A stretch of 61,541 bases of DNA from Agathobacter sp. (lineage in GTDB: Bacteria > Bacillota > Clostridia > Lachnospirales > Lachnospiraceae), in the NCBI GenBank assembly GCA_022769125.1, contig JALEKN010000002.1, positions 1 to 61,541 on the forward strand. Reading direction: 5' to 3'. A model generated the notes under the pieces. It saw nothing but the letters and a program-made list of their open reading frames with translations. It made no database searches and was not told the origin of the DNA. This document shows, one piece after another, positions 43,231-52,027 of this stretch; positions within the stretch are counted from its first letter, which is position 1, and the number at the start of each line of letters is the position of its first letter. The position numbers and the translations under genes were made by a program.

Positions 43231-44715
43231 ATGTATTTTATTGGAGTAGATTTGGGAACCTCGGCAGTCAAGCTTTTGCTGATGAGCGAGGATGGAACGG
43301 TTGAAAAAATCGTATCAAAAGAATATGCACTCAGCTTTCCGCACCCGGGATGGTCTGAGCAGAATCCGTCTGATTGGTGGACGCAGAGCATTGCAGGATT
43401 AAAGGAACTTACTGAGGAGTGCGATAAGAGCCAGATCGCAGGCATCAGCTTCGGCGGGCAGATGCATGGGTTGGTTATCTTAGACGAGAACGATGAAGTC
43501 ATCCGCCCGGCAATTCTGTGGAATGATGGAAGAACGATGGAAGAGACCGATTATTTAAACAATGTGATCGGAAAGGAAAAATTATCAAAACTTACAGGAA
43601 ATATTGCGTTTGCCGGTTTTACCGCCCCGAAGATTCTCTGGGTAAAGAAGCACGAACCGGAAAATTTTGCAAGAATTCACAAACTAATGCTGCCGAAGGA
43701 TTATCTGGCGTATCGTCTGACAGGGGTGAGCAGCACAGATTATTCGGATGCTTCCGGTATGCTTCTTTTGGATGTGGAGCATAAATGCTGGTCAAAGGAA
43801 ATGATGGAAATCTGCTCGGTAAAAGAGGAGTGGATGCCAAAATTGTTCGAGAGCTATGAAAGAACAGGTTCCCTTCTTCCGGAGGTAGCAAAGGAGCTTG
43901 GATTCCCGGAGAGCTGCATTGTAGCGGCAGGCGCGGGTGACAATGCGGCAGCTGCAGTCGGAACCGGTTGCGTGGGAGCAGGCAAATGCAATCTGTCCCT
44001 TGGCACAAGTGGTACAATCTTTATCACAAACGGTAAGTATGGCGTGGATCCATATAATGCACTGCATTCATTTGCACATGCGGATGGCAATTATCATCTG
44101 ATGGGCTGCATGCTTTCAGCTGCAAGCTGCAATAAGTGGTGGATGGAGGAAATCTTAAAAACCGGCGATTTCGCAGGAGAACAGAAGCCAATCGATGAGC
44201 GTGATGCGAGCGGGCATCTCGGAGAAAACCATGTATACTTCCTGCCGTATCTGATGGGAGAGAGGTCTCCACATAATGACCCTCAGGCGAAGGGCGCATT
44301 TATTGGAATGAGCCTTGACACCAGCCGTGCTGATATGCTGCAGGCCGTTTTCGAGGGCGTTGCGTATGCACTGCGGGATTCTCTTGAGGTGGCAAGAAAT
44401 TTAGGTGTAGCACCGGAGCGTACGACAATCTGCGGCGGAGGCGCAAAGAGCCCACTTTGGAGAAAGATTGTTGCCAATGTCATGAACTTAAAGGTCGATA
44501 CTGTGGAGGTTGAGGAAGGTCCTGCATATGGAGGCGCGATCCTTGCAGCAGTGGCTGCCGGAGTTTTCGCAAATGTGGAAGCTGCAACAGAGAAGATTGT
44601 TCATGTGAAAGACACGACCGAACCAACGCCGGAGCTTGTAGAGAAGTACCAGAAGTGCTATGAAAAGTTCGTCAGGATGTATCCGGCACTGAAGGAAGTG
44701 TACAAGACCATATAA
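43231..44715 (+). CDS. xylB: Xylulokinase (FGGY family)
   Basis: 494 residues. Phosphorylates D-xylulose to xylulose-5-phosphate with ATP, leading into the pentose phosphate or phosphoketolase route. N-terminal phosphate-binding GVDLGTSAVKLLL, the XylB-typical ISFGGQMHGLVILD, catalytic Asp in GAGDNAAAAVGTG, SLGTSGTIF, and the C-terminal FEGVAYALRDSLEVARNLG and ICGGGAKSPLWR. The GGQMHG motif favours xylulokinase over other FGGY kinases. ATG 43231 is preceded by gaggga. Its presence shows that pentose (xylose) is an end product of the locus. Confidence 0.93.
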   Translation: MYFIGVDLGTSAVKLLLMSEDGTVEKIVSKEYALSFPHPGWSEQNPSDWWTQSIAGLKELTEECDKSQIAGISFGGQMHGLVILDENDEVIRPAILWNDGRTMEETDYLNNVIGKEKLSKLTGNIAFAGFTAPKILWVKKHEPENFARIHKLMLPKDYLAYRLTGVSSTDYSDASGMLLLDVEHKCWSKEMMEICSVKEEWMPKLFESYERTGSLLPEVAKELGFPESCIVAAGAGDNAAAAVGTGCVGAGKCNLSLGTSGTIFITNGKYGVDPYNALHSFAHADGNYHLMGCMLSAASCNKWWMEEILKTGDFAGEQKPIDERDASGHLGENHVYFLPYLMGERSPHNDPQAKGAFIGMSLDTSRADMLQAVFEGVAYALRDSLEVARNLGVAPERTTICGGGAKSPLWRKIVANVMNLKVDTVEVEEGPAYGGAILAAVAAGVFANVEAATEKIVHVKDTTEPTPELVEKYQKCYEKFVRMYPALKEVYKTI

Positions 44716-44751
44716 GGTCTGCAGCCTGAAATTGTAAATTTATAAAGTTAT

Positions 44752-44798
44752 AAAAAATGAGCGGAAAATAAGAGGATGACTTATTTCCGCTCATTTTT
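44752..44798. terminator. Bidirectional terminator between xylB and the response regulator gene
   Basis: Perfect stem aaaaatgagcggaaaataag / cttatttccgctcattttt with a 7-nt loop and T tracts on both strands; it serves two convergent genes. Confidence 0.93.
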
Positions 44799-44819
44799 GC
44801 AAGAACATAGGATTATGAT

Positions 44820-46370
44820 CTACTGACGGTGTGCCTTGCGGTATTCTGCCGGGCTTTGCCCGACATATTTTTTGAACTTTATGTGGAAGTAATCCACGTT
44901 CCGGTATCCGACCCTCTCTGCAACACTGTAAACCTTAAGGTCCTCATTTTGAAGCAATTCTTTGGATTTTTCAATCCGGATATGGTCTACGTAGGAATTG
45001 AAGTTTTCACCCATGCGCTTGCTGAAGATCTTGCCAAGGTAAGAACTGTTATAGCCAAACAATGGTGCGATATTTTCTAGCGTGATATTGTTGGCGTAAT
45101 TGTGGTTGATATAATTTAAAATATCGTCGAGCACGCTATCGCGCGTGGAATTGCCAATGGAACCGATCACAATCTCAAACTGCTCGGTAAAGAACAGGAT
45201 GATCTCATACAGGTAGTACTTGCCCTCGATGGTGCGGATGATATCTGCATTATTCGGGAAAGGAATCTCCGCGTGATTATATAGATGATTCATCTGCTCC
45301 TTGATCTGTAAGAACAGATCTGCTAACAGCAGCTTGATCGAGTCAATGGAATCTGACGTATTGTAGAGTTCTTTACTTAAATCATTCAATGTCTGGGCTA
45401 CCATGCTGCGGTTGAAGGACTGCAGGTAGCTGAGCAGCGTGGCAGAGTATTTTTTCAAAAAGGCATCATGATTGATTGGATGCGTGTTCAGAAACTTTGG
45501 CAAATCAGCATATCCGATGGTATGCTGCTCCTGATCACAGAAAAAGCGCCGGTGCATCAGGTTGAGGGCATCGGTGTAGGACTCCGGGATCTCATCCGGT
45601 GAAGAGACACATTTGCCGTATGTAATGAATAAGGAATCAAGAGGAGAACCTTTCTGCGGCCGGCGCTCTCTTTCGTAGCGCTCCAGAAATTCGTTGAACT
45701 TCTGAATGGCAAAATCTCCCTTTAACAACAGCACCTCGTTGTAGGAAAGAGTAATATGGTCATAGGAATTGTTGTCCTGATTGGTTACCCGCAGCAGATC
45801 GGAAAAGCTGTAGGAAGCATCCTGTGTATTGTGACTGTATTTTTCATAGATGACAACCTGATAAACCGGCGCTTCCAGATGAAAATCGGACAGGTTTGTC
45901 TTCGGAAAATCGGCAGTACCAAGTAAAAGGTCTTTGACGATAGAGGCATGAATGGTGTCACGGTAATGCTCTTTTGTACTGCTTGCAGCTGCCTTCGCAT
46001 CCAGCTGTTCACGGATTGCAAGAAGTGCCGATTGAAGTTCATCTTCATCAACGGGTTTGGTCAGATAGGAATGAACCCCGTAACGGATTGCCTCCTGCGC
46101 ATATTTGAAATCAGAATATCCGCTCAGGATGATGATGTTACCCTCATATCCGGCAGAGCGTACTTCGCGGATGACATCAATGCCGGAGAGTCCGGGCATA
46201 CGGATATCAAGAAGTACAACATCCGGGCGCAGCCGCAATATTTCCTGGTAAGCCTGCTCACCGTTTGTAGCCTCGCCTGTGATGGTAAAGCCAAGACTTT
46301 CCCAATCAAAAAGACATTTAATTCCTTCACGGATGATGGACTCATCATCAGCAATCAATACCTGATACAT
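44820..46370 (-). CDS. YesN-type AraC-family response regulator
   Basis: 516 residues. Receiver domain 1-120: MYQVLIADDESIIREGIK with the acidic pair, phospho-acceptor Asp54-55 in DVVLLDIRMPG, conserved Lys in SYLTKPVDE. A long middle section (about 130-400) is typical for this group. The C-terminal AraC-type double helix-turn-helix (about 415-516) includes ENIAPLFGYNSSYLGKIFSKRMG and SVAERVGYRNVDYFHIKFKKYVGQSPAEYR. It is the likely partner of the YesM kinase and probably binds the paired half-sites found upstream of three genes of the locus, one of which lies in the shared upstream region with the GH31 gene. Confidence 0.92.
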   Translation of the reverse strand: MYQVLIADDESIIREGIKCLFDWESLGFTITGEATNGEQAYQEILRLRPDVVLLDIRMPGLSGIDVIREVRSAGYEGNIIILSGYSDFKYAQEAIRYGVHSYLTKPVDEDELQSALLAIREQLDAKAAASSTKEHYRDTIHASIVKDLLLGTADFPKTNLSDFHLEAPVYQVVIYEKYSHNTQDASYSFSDLLRVTNQDNNSYDHITLSYNEVLLLKGDFAIQKFNEFLERYERERRPQKGSPLDSLFITYGKCVSSPDEIPESYTDALNLMHRRFFCDQEQHTIGYADLPKFLNTHPINHDAFLKKYSATLLSYLQSFNRSMVAQTLNDLSKELYNTSDSIDSIKLLLADLFLQIKEQMNHLYNHAEIPFPNNADIIRTIEGKYYLYEIILFFTEQFEIVIGSIGNSTRDSVLDDILNYINHNYANNITLENIAPLFGYNSSYLGKIFSKRMGENFNSYVDHIRIEKSKELLQNEDLKVYSVAERVGYRNVDYFHIKFKKYVGQSPAEYRKAHRQ

Positions 46371-46428
46371 AAAATTAACCCCTTTACATTTTGTAACCTT
46401 ATAGAATTATAAATTTGGATGAAATTTT

Positions 46429-46500
46429 TGTCAAATTTATCGAGCCTTTTTTGTGAAATTTGTAAGGTAGAAGAAATGACCGGAATTGGGGTATTATGAT
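46429..46500 (+). promoter_or_regulatory. Predicted YesN-type operator and promoter C (GH31 gene)
   Basis: Half-sites tgtcaaat (46429-46436) and tgtgaaat (46452-46459) are 23 bp apart; TATTAT (46492-46497) starts 40 bp after the second (an alternative TATGAT is at 46495-46500). This lies between the divergent yesN-like and GH31 genes, so it could also serve autoregulation. Confidence 0.55.
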
Positions 46501-46538
46501 ACAAACAAAAACTATGACTATGCAAAGGAGAGCGGATT

Positions 46539-48878
46539 ATGAAATTTAGCAATGGATGCTGGCTTCAAAAAGAAGGATGCAGCTGTTTTTCACCGATGGA
46601 AGTATATTTTACCAAGATTACACCTGATATGGTGACACTTTGTGCACCAACCTATCATGTTGTAACGAGAGGAGATACACTTGGCAATATTAATCTGACC
46701 ATCCAGATTACTGCGCCGTATCCGGAGGTGCTTCGTATTCAGACCTTCCATCACATGGGACTTGCGGAACATTTCCCACAGTTTGAGATTGCCACACCGG
46801 CAAACGGCAATTTAAGAGCTGAGGAGGATGACGAGAAAATTACCGTATGGAGCGGCACACTTCGCGTTGAGGTGGCTAAGGCAACTGCTGCGATTACTTT
46901 CTATAGAGGTGATGAGAAGATCACATCAAGCGGGGCGAAGGATCTGGCTTACATGAAGACAGATTGGAAGGGACTTGCATACGACAAGGGACCGGAAGAT
47001 GCCTATATGAGAGAACAGCTTTCCCTTTCCGTAGGAGAGCTGATCTACGGACTTGGCGAGCGTTTCTCCGCATTTGTAAAGAACGGACAGAGTGTTGACA
47101 TCTGGAATGAGGATGGCGGTACTTCCACCGAGCAGTCCTACAAGAATATTCCGTTTTATATTTCCAATAAGGGATATGGTGTATTCGTAAATCATCCGGA
47201 AAGAGTATCTTTTGAGGTTGCCACGGAGATGGTTACGAAGGTAGAGTTTTCGGTTCCGGGAGAGAATCTGGACTACTTCCTGATCAACGGACCTACAATG
47301 AAAGAAGTCCTGATGCGCTATACGGATATTACAGGAAAGCCATCACTTCCGGCACCATGGACATTTGGACTCTGGCTGTCAACTTCGTTTACAACCAATT
47401 ATGATGAGGAGACGGTCAACAGCTTTGTCGATGGAATGTTAAACAGGGGCATTCCGCTTAAGGTATTTCATTTCGACTGCTTCTGGATGAAGGACTTCAA
47501 CTGGTGTGACTTTACCTGGGATTCCCGCGTGTTCCCGGATCCGGAGGGAATGTTAAAGAGACTTAAGGCAAAAGGGCTTAAGATCTGTGTCTGGATCAAC
47601 AGCTATGTCGGACAGGAATCTTCCATGTTCGAAGAAGGTGTAAAGGGCGGATACTTTATCAAACGCCCGAACGGAGATGTATGGCAGTGGGATATGTGGC
47701 AGCCGGGTCTTGCAATCGTCGACTTTACCAATCCTGCAGCATGCGAGTGGTACAGCAAGAAGCTTGAGGCTCTTATGGATATGGGGGTTGACTGCTTTAA
47801 GACTGATTTTGGTGAGCGTATTCCGACCGACTGTGTATATTACAATGGTGCAGATCCGCAGAAGATGCACAACTTCTATACATATATGTACAACAAGACG
47901 GTATATGATGTTATCAAAAAGAAAAAGGGAGAGAAGGAAGCTGTCCTCTTTGCGCGTTCGGCAACAGTTGGCGGACAGAAATTCCCGGTTCATTGGGGAG
48001 GCGACTGCTGGTCTGACTACGAATCCATGGAGGAGAGCCTGCGTGGAGGATTGTCGCTGACAAGCTCAGGATTTGGTTATTGGAGCCATGATATCGGTGG
48101 ATTTGAGTCTACATCCACAGCGGATGTATATAAGAGATGGTGCGCATTCGGACTTTTATCTTCTCATTCAAGATTACACGGCTCTACCTCATACCGGGTA
48201 CCGTGGGTATATGATGATGAGGCGGTTGATGTACTTCGCTTCTTCACGAAATTAAAGGCATCCCTGATGCCATATCTGTACCGCAATGCAATTGAGACTT
48301 CAAAGACCGGTGTACCGATGATGCGGAGCATGGTGCTTGAATTTACAGAGGACCGCAACTGCGCATATCTTGCTACGCAGTATATGTACGGGGATTCTCT
48401 TCTTGTTGCACCGATCTTTAATGACAAGAGCATCGCTGAATTTTATCTTCCACAAGGAACATGGACTTCACTCCTGACCGGAGAGGTAAAGGAAGGCGGC
48501 AAGTGGTACAAGGAAGAATATGGTTATATGAGTATTCCTCTCTTTGTAAAAGAGGGAAGCATTGTGGCAGTCGGCTCCTGTGATTCCGACGCTGTATACG
48601 ATTATGCGGATGGCGTAGAATACAAGGTATATGCACTAGCAGAGGGCAAGGATGCCAAGACTGTTGTATACAGTACCGAGAATGAAGTGGAATCCGAGAT
48701 TACGGTATCTCATATTGACAATAGATATGAAATAAGTGTAACATCTAAGAAGCCGTGTAAGGTGTCACTTGTTCATGCAGGATGTGCTGTCAGTGTGGAC
48801 GGAGCAGCTTACGAGCAGCAGGACGATACCGTAGTTCTAAGCTTAAGCCAGAGCGCGAAAGCAGTTGTTACACTGTAG
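46539..48878 (+). CDS. yicI: GH31 alpha-xylosidase (YicI-like)
   Basis: 779 residues, close to the 772 of E. coli YicI, and very similar to it in the core: FGLWLSTSFTTNYDEETVNSF, LKVFHFDCFWMKDF, nucleophile Asp in VDCFKTDFGERIPTD, acid/base Asp in VHWGGDCWSDYESM, and GFGYWSHDIGGFE. It releases alpha-linked xylose from the non-reducing end, as in isoprimeverose or xyloglucan oligosaccharides. No signal peptide. AAAGGAG precedes ATG 46539. It is divergent from the YesN-type regulator. Among GH31 enzymes, the FHFDCFWMKDF-type motif points to alpha-xylosidase rather than alpha-glucosidase. Confidence 0.93.
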   Translation: MKFSNGCWLQKEGCSCFSPMEVYFTKITPDMVTLCAPTYHVVTRGDTLGNINLTIQITAPYPEVLRIQTFHHMGLAEHFPQFEIATPANGNLRAEEDDEKITVWSGTLRVEVAKATAAITFYRGDEKITSSGAKDLAYMKTDWKGLAYDKGPEDAYMREQLSLSVGELIYGLGERFSAFVKNGQSVDIWNEDGGTSTEQSYKNIPFYISNKGYGVFVNHPERVSFEVATEMVTKVEFSVPGENLDYFLINGPTMKEVLMRYTDITGKPSLPAPWTFGLWLSTSFTTNYDEETVNSFVDGMLNRGIPLKVFHFDCFWMKDFNWCDFTWDSRVFPDPEGMLKRLKAKGLKICVWINSYVGQESSMFEEGVKGGYFIKRPNGDVWQWDMWQPGLAIVDFTNPAACEWYSKKLEALMDMGVDCFKTDFGERIPTDCVYYNGADPQKMHNFYTYMYNKTVYDVIKKKKGEKEAVLFARSATVGGQKFPVHWGGDCWSDYESMEESLRGGLSLTSSGFGYWSHDIGGFESTSTADVYKRWCAFGLLSSHSRLHGSTSYRVPWVYDDEAVDVLRFFTKLKASLMPYLYRNAIETSKTGVPMMRSMVLEFTEDRNCAYLATQYMYGDSLLVAPIFNDKSIAEFYLPQGTWTSLLTGEVKEGGKWYKEEYGYMSIPLFVKEGSIVAVGSCDSDAVYDYADGVEYKVYALAEGKDAKTVVYSTENEVESEITVSHIDNRYEISVTSKKPCKVSLVHAGCAVSVDGAAYEQQDDTVVLSLSQSAKAVVTL

Positions 48879-48917
48879 ACAGGAATAGACGGTACCGGCC
48901 ATATGGGAGGACTACCA

Positions 48918-49298
48918 ATGGACGACTTTTCCTATTATCAGCAGAACAATCCGTATCAACAGCCGGTGCAGGATAAAAGATCCGCGTCTATGACGACGGC
49001 GGCAACAATTCTTGGCGTGATTTCAGTTACGACCTGCACCTGCCTTTATGTATCCGTTGCGTGTGGAGGGCTTGCAATCCTGCTTGCCCTCCTATCCAAG
49101 GGAGGAGAACTTACAATGAGTAAGAGTGCCAGATTGGCACTTTACCTTGGGGTGGCAGGACTTGTTATCACTGCCATTACGTATGCAGTTACATTGTATG
49201 CAATTATAGGGGAATATGGCAGTTTAGAAGAATACCTGCGGATATATCTGCAGGATTACGGAATGAGTTTAGATGATCTGGGACAGCTCATGCCTTAG
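48918..49298 (+). CDS. Small two-helix membrane protein
   Basis: 126 residues from ATG 48918 (GGGAGGA before it). The Gln/Asn/Tyr/Pro-rich cytosolic start (FSYYQQNNPYQQPVQDK) is followed by two hydrophobic segments (about 28-60 and 75-100) and an acidic tail. The layout resembles DUF4190-type proteins, but I do not claim the family. It lies 40 bp after the GH31 gene and convergent to a DUF2752 gene; small proteins of this type often neighbour DUF2752 genes. Function unknown. Confidence 0.7.
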   Translation: MDDFSYYQQNNPYQQPVQDKRSASMTTAATILGVISVTTCTCLYVSVACGGLAILLALLSKGGELTMSKSARLALYLGVAGLVITAITYAVTLYAIIGEYGSLEEYLRIYLQDYGMSLDDLGQLMP

Positions 49299-49350
49299 CA
49301 ATGGCGCTAAGGTCTGAGCTGCTTTTTCGCTTTATGGGAAAACTCTTTTC

Positions 49351-49764
49351 CTATAAAACAAAAAACAAGAGCGTATTTTTCAAAAAGAAATTGACTACAA
49401 TGATTCCAAGTCCGGCCCAAAGATATACCGGGCGGAAGTGAAGCGCAACGGCAAGTCGATGGTGGGACAGACGTTCAATGGTCTGCGAGAGCATGAAATA
49501 TCCGCCGAGGAGCACCACATAAGGAACAAATGGATGATAAAGTACAGAACGGAATAAATGCCCGTGCAAAAGGGCATAAACAGCCCGTGTGCCTCCGCAG
49601 CCGGGACAATAGTAACCGGTTGCAGCGTGAAAGGCACAAGGGGTAGCAGCCTTTAACAGCGGGATGTCTGCATAGCGGATGATAAGAAGGTAACTTGCCA
49701 CAGCGGCGATGCAGATCCAGCCTCCGATATAAAAATAAGTGTCGAGTTCTTTTTCGCTTTTCAT
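49351..49764 (-). CDS. DUF2752 family membrane protein, possibly leaderless mRNA
   Basis: 137 residues from ATG 49764. The family motif CAFHAATGYYCPGCGGTRAVYALLHGHL (two Cys pairs around CPGCGGTR) is complete. About four hydrophobic segments. Function of the family is unknown. The minus-strand promoter TTGACA-17-TATACT ends only 7 nt before the ATG and no ribosome binding site is visible, so transcription would start at or next to the start codon. A small hairpin overlaps the stop codon (tatgggaaaa / ttttcctata). Confidence 0.8.
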   Translation of the reverse strand: MKSEKELDTYFYIGGWICIAAVASYLLIIRYADIPLLKAATPCAFHAATGYYCPGCGGTRAVYALLHGHLFRSVLYHPFVPYVVLLGGYFMLSQTIERLSHHRLAVALHFRPVYLWAGLGIIVVNFFLKNTLLFFVL

Positions 49765-49771
49765 AAAAAGC

Positions 49772-49800
49772 AGTATATCGATTCTTGTAATCCTTGTCAA
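49772..49800 (-). promoter_or_regulatory. Promoter of the DUF2752 gene
   Basis: Minus strand: consensus -35 TTGACA (49795-49800), 17 bp, -10 TATACT (49772-49777). It overlaps the opposite promoter at 49785-49813. Confidence 0.75.
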
Positions 49801-49813
49801 AAAAATGTATAAT
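49785..49813 (+). promoter_or_regulatory. Promoter of the DUF975 gene
   Basis: -35 TTGTAA (49785-49790), 17 bp, -10 TATAAT (49808-49813). The -35 of the opposite promoter lies inside its spacer. Confidence 0.7.
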
Positions 49814-49867
49814 ATTTGAAAATTACGTCCTAACAACGATTATGTATATTAAAGGAGCTTACAGAAC

Positions 49868-50599
49868 ATGATGACGTCCTGTAAAGAATTAAAAAGAATC
49901 GCCCGGGAGAACCTTACCGGACATTATAAAACACCGATGGGAGCTTTCTTGATGGCAAGTCTTATCACCCTTGCTATTGAACTCCCTTTTTCTATGCTCT
50001 TACAAAATGAGTATGCCACAACGTTCCAGAATATTCTGTATTATGTGGTAGATTTCCTTATCACCCTGCTTGGAATGGTATTGTCGGTAGGAGTGTCCGG
50101 TATCCACCTGCGTCTTGCAAGACGCCAGGAAGTGATGGTGTCCCAGGTATTTGGACCAATCAAAACAAGACCGGACCGTTATCTGATTGCCGGATTTTTT
50201 ATGCTGGTTCTGACCTTCCTTGCGGTTCTTCCACTTGGAATCGGAACCGCGCTTGCAATTCTTTCCCCATCAGCCCAGACAATCGGAAGAGCTGTGGCAC
50301 TTGGGGTATTCAGCGTAATACTGCTTGCGTATGTCGAACTGAAATTGTCGCTTGTATTTTTCTTAATGCTGGATGATGAGTCACTTTCACCGATGAGTGC
50401 ATTTCGGCAGTCTGCAAGCTGCATGAAGCATCAGATGGGACGTTTGTTGTATCTGGAGCTTAGTTTTATCGGAATGTATCTGCTTGGAATTATCTCACTT
50501 GGAATTGGTCTGCTCTGGGTGATTCCGTATCGTACGCAGACGCTGACCCAGTTCTATCTGGATGTATGTAAAAAGGTGCCGCAGAGCGACACTTTTTAA
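49868..50599 (+). CDS. DUF975 family membrane protein
   Basis: 243 residues with about six hydrophobic segments. The N-terminal ELKRIARENLTGHYKTPMGAFLMASLI is the DUF975 signature (xxAxxxLxGxxxxxxxxxL), and the end VIPYRTQTLTQFYLDV is typical. Function unknown. Start is ATG 49868, with a second ATG directly after it; AAAGGAG lies 12 bp upstream. The uracil permease gene follows after 36 bp, probably on the same transcript. Confidence 0.82.
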   Translation: MMTSCKELKRIARENLTGHYKTPMGAFLMASLITLAIELPFSMLLQNEYATTFQNILYYVVDFLITLLGMVLSVGVSGIHLRLARRQEVMVSQVFGPIKTRPDRYLIAGFFMLVLTFLAVLPLGIGTALAILSPSAQTIGRAVALGVFSVILLAYVELKLSLVFFLMLDDESLSPMSAFRQSASCMKHQMGRLLYLELSFIGMYLLGIISLGIGLLWVIPYRTQTLTQFYLDVCKKVPQSDTF

Positions 50600-50635
50600 T
50601 AGAAAGTATACTTACTATAAGGAGGAGTTAATTTT

Positions 50636-52024
50636 ATGAATGAACAAAAGAATGTCATTCGCGATGCCCGTGTACTCGGGACACCAAAGATGCTGTTGCT
50701 GGGTCTGCAGCATATGATTGCTATGTTTGGAGCTACAATTCTGGTTCCGATTCTGGTAAACGGATATTTCGGAAGCGATACGCAGGTGCTTTCGGTTCAG
50801 GTTACACTGTTCTGCGCCGGCGTAGGAACATTATTCTTCCATCTTTGCTCAAAATTCCAGGTTCCGGCATTTTTGGGATCATCATTTGCTTTCCTAGGCG
50901 GATTTGCAACAATCGCAAACCTTGACAGCGGTATATTTGCAAACATGCCGGATTCTGAGAAATTACAGTATGCGTGCGGCGGTATTTTCGTCGCAGGTCT
51001 TCTCTACCTTGTGCTTGCGCTTGTTATCAAGCTTGTCGGGGTTAAACGTGTAATGCGTTTCCTGCCGCCGGTAGTAACAGGACCGATTATTATCTGTATA
51101 GGATTGAGCCTTGCACCATCAGCAGTTACCAACGCATCTACCAATTGGCTGATAGCAATCGTAGCACTTGCAGTTATTGTTATCTTCAATATCTGGGGAA
51201 AGGGAATGTTCAAGATCATTCCAATCCTGATGGGTGTTGTGGTTTCTTATGCATTTGCACTTGTGCTTCATCTGATCGGATTTACCAATCCGGACGGAAG
51301 CGCAATCCTTAATTTCACGAATGTGGCTTCTGCCTCATGGATAGGACTTCCACCGTTCCAGCTTCCGAAGTTTAACCTGACTTCTGTGCTTGTCATGGCT
51401 CCAATCGCAATCGCAAGTATGATGGAGCATGTCGGAGATATGTCTGCAATTTCAGCAACTGTCGGAAAGAACTTTATTGAGGATCCGGGACTTCATCGCA
51501 CATTGATCGGTGATGGTATTGCAACTTCTCTTTCAGCAATGATCGGTGGACCGGCAAACACAACTTACGGTGAGAACACCGGTGTACTTGAGCTTAGCCG
51601 AGTATACGATCCAAAGGTTGTACGTCTTGCAGCTGTATATGCGATTATTCTTGGATTTATTCCGAAGATGGCTGAGATTATCGGCTCCATGCCTGCATCC
51701 ATCATTGGTGGAGTCAGCTTTATCCTTTACGGAATGATTTCCGCAATCGGAGTTCGTAACGTCGTTGAGAATCACGTTGACTTTACAAAGTCAAGAAACC
51801 TTATTATTGCAGCGGTTATTTTGGTTTGCGGACTTGGATTCTCCAATGGACTGACTTTCACCATCGGAGATACTTCCATCACACTTACCGCTCTTGCAAT
51901 TGCTGCAATTGCAGGTATTTTATTAAATGCAATCCTGCCGGGAAATGACTATGAATTCGGAACAGATCCGGAGGCAGATGGTTCCCGTGGCGTGGATATG
52001 AGACCACATGATTTGGAGAATTAG
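50636..52024 (+). CDS. uraA: Uracil permease (nucleobase:cation symporter-2 family)
   Basis: 462 residues, about 14 hydrophobic segments. Family motifs: LLGLQHMIAMFGATILVPIL, QVPAFLGSSFAFLGGF, and the signature MIGGPANTTYGENTGVLELSRVYDPKV, which is UraA/PyrP-like rather than xanthine-permease-like. Imports uracil with a cation. AAGGAGGAG precedes ATG 50636. Only 3 bp separate it from tex, so cotranscription is likely. Confidence 0.93.
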   Translation: MNEQKNVIRDARVLGTPKMLLLGLQHMIAMFGATILVPILVNGYFGSDTQVLSVQVTLFCAGVGTLFFHLCSKFQVPAFLGSSFAFLGGFATIANLDSGIFANMPDSEKLQYACGGIFVAGLLYLVLALVIKLVGVKRVMRFLPPVVTGPIIICIGLSLAPSAVTNASTNWLIAIVALAVIVIFNIWGKGMFKIIPILMGVVVSYAFALVLHLIGFTNPDGSAILNFTNVASASWIGLPPFQLPKFNLTSVLVMAPIAIASMMEHVGDMSAISATVGKNFIEDPGLHRTLIGDGIATSLSAMIGGPANTTYGENTGVLELSRVYDPKVVRLAAVYAIILGFIPKMAEIIGSMPASIIGGVSFILYGMISAIGVRNVVENHVDFTKSRNLIIAAVILVCGLGFSNGLTFTIGDTSITLTALAIAAIAGILLNAILPGNDYEFGTDPEADGSRGVDMRPHDLEN

Positions 52025-52027
52025 TAC

